From: Cellvibrionaceae bacterium
GTDB lineage: Bacteria; Pseudomonadota; Gammaproteobacteria; Pseudomonadales; Cellvibrionaceae
Direction of reading: 5' to 3'
Assembly: GCA_021151695.1 (NCBI GenBank)
Contig: JAGKWU010000030.1
Span: forward strand, 1 to 23,667
DNA: 23,667 nucleotides
The translations under genes were made by a program, and so were the position numbers. This document shows positions 20,684-23,667 of the stretch, in pieces. The notes below the pieces were generated by a model, which was not told where the DNA came from, did no database searches, and worked only from the letters and a program-made list of their open reading frames with translations. The number at the start of each line of letters is the position of its first letter. Position 1 is the first letter of the stretch.

Positions 20684-23461
20684 ATGGCAGAAGTAACAGT
20701 TAGCGAACTCGCCAAATCGGTCGGTGCACCGATAGATCGATTGCTAAAACAAATGCAAGAAGCGGGTTTGAGCCAAAAAACGCCCGAAGCGCGTGTTTCT
20801 GATGAAGAGAAACAGCGTCTGCTTGCCTTTTTAAAGACCAGCCACGGTGAATCCACCGCTGAGCCACGCAAAATCACCCTGCAACGCAAAACCACCACTA
20901 CCATCAAAACTGGCAGCGGCTCTGCGCGTAAAACCGTTAACGTGGAAGTGCGCAAGAAGCGCACCTATGTGAAGCGTGAAGACGAAGAGCAGCAATCAGA
21001 CGTTGAGGTGGCGGTTGCCGAAGAGCTGGTAGTGCATGAGCATGTGGTTGAAGTTGAGGTGCCTGAGCCCGTGGTTGAGCCGGTTCCTGAGCCAACGCCA
21101 GAGCCAGAAGTGGTTGCCCAGCCTGAGCCAGTGGTTGAAGTTGCCGCTGAAGCGCCAACTGAGTCAGCGCCTTCGCACCGTATGTCATTTACCGACGGTA
21201 TCGAAGAGAAACGTCGCGCTGCTATCGAGCGTCGCCAGGCAGAAGAGGCCCAGCGTCAGGCTGACTTGAAGGCCCGTGAAGATGCCAAGCGTCAGCAACA
21301 ACAGCAGCAACAAGCCAAACGCGCTGAGCCTGCGCGCACTGAGCAAAAACCAGCGGCTCCTAAAGAAGCCCAAGCGCGTCCTGGCAATAAGCCAGCGCGT
21401 CCTGCAGCAGCGGCGCCGGCGCCAGCTGCTCTTGACGATGCTCGTGGTGCTCATGGCCATGGTCATGGTCACAAGAAAAGCCACCGCCATGAAGACGATG
21501 CCGATGATGGTATGGATTCACGCGGCGGCAAGCGCGGCGCTGGTAAAGCGGTTAAGAAAACTGCAGCACCCAAGAAAACCAGCAAAGTTGAGCTGCTGGA
21601 TTACGTGGCTGAAGACGGTGAAGACAGCGATGTATTAGCGCGTCGCAGCCACCTGCGCGCCAGCCACAAAAAGAACAACAAACACGCCTTTAAGAAACCG
21701 ACGACTAAAATTGTGCATCAAGTAGACGTTCCTGAAACTATCGTGGTATCCGAGCTGGCGTCACGCCTGACCGTTAAGGTCGGCGAAGTGATCAAGCGCC
21801 TGATGAAGATGGGTGTTATGGCATCCATGAACGAGTCTATCGATCAGGATACCGCTGCATTGCTGGTTGAAGAGATGGGCCACGAGGCTAATCTGGTCAG
21901 CTCCGATGCGATTGAGCACGCACTGGAAAAATCCCTGGAAACCGAGGGCGAGCTGGTTCACCGCGCGCCAGTGGTAACCGTAATGGGCCACGTTGACCAC
22001 GGTAAAACCTCGCTGCTCGACTACATCCGCGAAGCCAAAGTGGCCGCGGGTGAAGCCGGTGGTATTACCCAGCATATCGGTGCTTACCGTGTGCCAACCA
22101 GCCGCGGTGAAATCACCTTCCTGGATACTCCCGGTCACGCCGCGTTTACCGCGATGCGAGCCCGCGGTGCCCGTTCTACTGACGTGGTGATCCTGGTGGT
22201 GGCCGCCGACGACGGCGTTATGCCACAAACTGAAGAGGCAATCCTGCACGCTCGTGCGGCCGAAGTGCCCATCGTTGTGGCGATCAACAAGATCGATAAA
22301 GCCAGTGCCGATCCAGAGCGCGTTAAGAGCGAGCTGGTCGTGAAAGGCGTAATCCCTGAAAGCTACGGTGGCGACACCCAGTTTATCGAGGTATCTGCGC
22401 ATACCGGTCAAGGTATCGACGAGCTGCTGGAAGCTATCTCCCTGCAAGCTGAAGTACTGGAGCTGACCGCTGTGGTTAACGCGGCGGCGAAAGGTGTAGT
22501 GATCGAATCGCGCGTCGATAAAGGTCGCGGTACTGTGGCTACCATGCTGATCCAGCAAGGTACTTTGAAACAGGGCGATCTGATCCTTGCCGGCCAAAGC
22601 TACGGCCGCGTGCGCGCCATGATGAACGAGCGCGGCGAGCAAGTGAAAGAAGCTGGTCCGTCTACGCCGGTGGAAATCCTTGGTCTCGATACTGCGCCTA
22701 GCGCCGGTGACGATTTCGTAGTGTTGACCGACGAGCGTAAAGCCCGTGAAGTTGCCCAGTTCCGCGCTGAGAAAGAGCGTCAGGAGAAGTTGGCGCGCCA
22801 TCAGGCATCCAAACTCGAAAACATGTTTGCGGGTATGGACGCTGGCCAGAAGAAAACTTTGTCCGTGGTGGTCAAAGCCGACGTACGCGGTTCTCTGGAG
22901 GCTATCCAGGCATCGCTGGCCGATATCGGCAACGACGAAGTGCAAGTGAACGTGATCTCCTCCGGCATCGGCGGTATCACCGAAAACGACGTGAACCTGG
23001 CCTTGACCACGGGCGCGATTGTGCTTGGCTTTAACGTACGTGCTGACGGCGAAACCCGTCGCATGGCCGAAACCGAAGGTGTGGACATTCGCTACTACAG
23101 CATCATTTACCAATTGCTGGACGAGATTAAAGCGGCCCTCAGCGGCATGCTGGATCCAGAGCGCGTCGAAACCATCGTGGGTATCGCCAACGTGCGCGAA
23201 GTGTTCACCTCGCCCAAGTTTGGCCAGGTTGCCGGCTGTATGGTTATCGAAGGTACCGTATACCGCAGCAAGCCCATCCGCGTACTGCGTGACAACGTAG
23301 TAATCTTCCAAGGCGAACTGGAATCCCTGCGTCGCTTTAAAGACGACGTCAACGAAGTTCGCAACGGTATGGAATGTGGTATCGGCGTGAAGAACTACGA
23401 CGTGAAGGTCGGTGACCAGATCGAAGTGTACGAAGTGAAAGAGGTTGCGCGTAAGTTGTAA
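20684..23461 (+). CDS. infB: translation initiation factor IF-2
   Basis: This 925-residue GTPase brings fMet-tRNA to the 30S subunit, fitting its place in an operon with that tRNA. The N-terminal IF2_N domain (VTVSELAKSVGAPIDRLLKQM) is followed by a basic stretch, a long Glu/Pro/Val linker (about 105-165), a Gln/Arg/Ala coiled region and a His-rich patch (AHGHGHGHKKSHRH, about 256). A second IF2_N-like domain follows (IVVSELASRLTVKVGEVIKRL). The G domain has GHVDHGKTSL (G1, about 434), DTPGHAAF (G3) and NKID (G4). Domains II, III (NVISSGIGGITENDV) and the fMet-binding C-domain end the protein. AGGAAG precedes the ATG; spacing from nusA is 52 bases. Confidence 0.97.
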   Translation: MAEVTVSELAKSVGAPIDRLLKQMQEAGLSQKTPEARVSDEEKQRLLAFLKTSHGESTAEPRKITLQRKTTTTIKTGSGSARKTVNVEVRKKRTYVKREDEEQQSDVEVAVAEELVVHEHVVEVEVPEPVVEPVPEPTPEPEVVAQPEPVVEVAAEAPTESAPSHRMSFTDGIEEKRRAAIERRQAEEAQRQADLKAREDAKRQQQQQQQAKRAEPARTEQKPAAPKEAQARPGNKPARPAAAAPAPAALDDARGAHGHGHGHKKSHRHEDDADDGMDSRGGKRGAGKAVKKTAAPKKTSKVELLDYVAEDGEDSDVLARRSHLRASHKKNNKHAFKKPTTKIVHQVDVPETIVVSELASRLTVKVGEVIKRLMKMGVMASMNESIDQDTAALLVEEMGHEANLVSSDAIEHALEKSLETEGELVHRAPVVTVMGHVDHGKTSLLDYIREAKVAAGEAGGITQHIGAYRVPTSRGEITFLDTPGHAAFTAMRARGARSTDVVILVVAADDGVMPQTEEAILHARAAEVPIVVAINKIDKASADPERVKSELVVKGVIPESYGGDTQFIEVSAHTGQGIDELLEAISLQAEVLELTAVVNAAAKGVVIESRVDKGRGTVATMLIQQGTLKQGDLILAGQSYGRVRAMMNERGEQVKEAGPSTPVEILGLDTAPSAGDDFVVLTDERKAREVAQFRAEKERQEKLARHQASKLENMFAGMDAGQKKTLSVVVKADVRGSLEAIQASLADIGNDEVQVNVISSGIGGITENDVNLALTTGAIVLGFNVRADGETRRMAETEGVDIRYYSIIYQLLDEIKAALSGMLDPERVETIVGIANVREVFTSPKFGQVAGCMVIEGTVYRSKPIRVLRDNVVIFQGELESLRRFKDDVNEVRNGMECGIGVKNYDVKVGDQIEVYEVKEVARKL

Positions 23462-23471
23462 TAGCTTGCGT

Positions 23472-23520
23472 AAAGCCCCGTGCCCCGACGCTTAATTGCG
23501 TTCGGGGCTTTGTTATTTTT
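23472..23520 (+). terminator. intrinsic terminator after infB, with competing stems
   Basis: GCCCCGACGC (23482-23491) and GCG-T-TCGGGGC (23498-23508) form a strong hairpin followed by TTTGTTATTTTT. An additional upstream AAAGCCCCG (23472-23480) could pair instead with CGGGGCTTT (23503-23511). In E. coli infB runs straight into rbfA; here a terminator follows at once. Confidence 0.82.
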
Positions 23521-23545
23521 AATCCCTCTGCCTCGCGGCGGAGAA

Positions 23546-23662
23546 ACCCCCTCCCAGCCTCCCCCTCATTGAGGGGGAGGGGTTTGGCACGTTGTAGCTA
23601 AAATGGGAGTCAGCTACTCCCCGGCTGCGCGCCCCGCTACCGGGGGGAGGTTGGGAGGGGGT
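23546..23662. repeat. palindromic intergenic repeat of about 117 bp
   Basis: The outer arms (ACCCCCTCCCAGCCTCCCCC, 23546-23565, and its near-exact inverse at 23642-23662) enclose two or three smaller stems. These are CCTCCCCCTC/GAGGGGGAGG (23558-23580, 3-base loop), GTAGCT/AGCTAC (23594-23617) and CTCCCCGG/CCGGGG-GAG (23617-23649). It looks like one of the G/C-run intergenic repeats (REP- or MITE-like) present in many copies in some gammaproteobacteria. No gene is seen from 23462 to the window end. Confidence 0.7.
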
Positions 23663-23667
23663 AAACA

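Noticed and set aside
21761..23311. 516-codon open frame on the - strand opposite infB
   Set aside because: It is a shadow of infB, His-rich only because GTG/CAC codons are frequent on the other strand.

Overview
The window looks like a chromosomal segment of a gammaproteobacterium of the Cellvibrio / Saccharophagus / Teredinibacter type. Three things point there: a BioH-BioC fusion protein inside the biotin operon, a secreted protein with a Ser/Thr linker, and the Pseudomonas-like order comF ... bioB ... bioF-bioH/C-bioD, together with tRNA-fMet-rimP-nusA-infB. No species was assigned by database search.

Positions 1-3000 are accessory DNA. An IS110-family transposase gene (223-1182) follows a non-coding leader that folds well and may encode a bridge RNA. 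Next to it is a small integron. A tyrosine recombinase of the integron-integrase type is on the + strand (about 2015/2051-2956). Upstream of it lie att core sites (GTTRRRY, read on the - strand) at 1923, 1841 and 1729. They are followed by one AT-rich gene on the - strand (1707-1207), the direction expected of a gene cassette. The cassette gene ends in a sequence resembling the start of an attC site, and the IS110 element abuts that point. The cassette protein is unrecognised but has a PD-(D/E)XK-nuclease-like pattern.

Positions 3000-8000 carry - strand genes: a pyridoxal-phosphate Orn/Lys/Arg decarboxylase, a small secreted Cys- and Ser/Thr-rich protein, a membrane-anchored coiled-coil protein whose promoter is covered by a perfect 20-bp palindrome, and a ComF-type phosphoribosyltransferase.

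Positions 8000-10000 hold two tandem HDOD-domain paralogues. Each has its own promoter, with the same -35, spacer length and -10.

Positions 10000-16700 are the biotin locus. bioB is preceded by a BirA-type operator overlapping its promoter. Then come a DUF2214 membrane protein, an outer-membrane beta-barrel protein, bioF, a fused bioH-bioC gene, bioD and a translationally coupled DUF2459 lipoprotein, closed by a stem-loop. BioHC makes and unmasks the pimeloyl thioester precursor; BioF, BioD and BioB carry out three of the four ring-assembly steps. bioA is not in the window.

Positions 16700-18000 carry a small protein resembling the C-terminus of flagellar rod proteins and a SprA-related putative metalloprotease. 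From 18000 to the end is the conserved translation/transcription operon: a strong promoter with a GC-rich discriminator, initiator tRNA-fMet, two tandem terminators, rimP, nusA, infB, a terminator and a roughly 117-bp palindromic intergenic repeat at the window edge.
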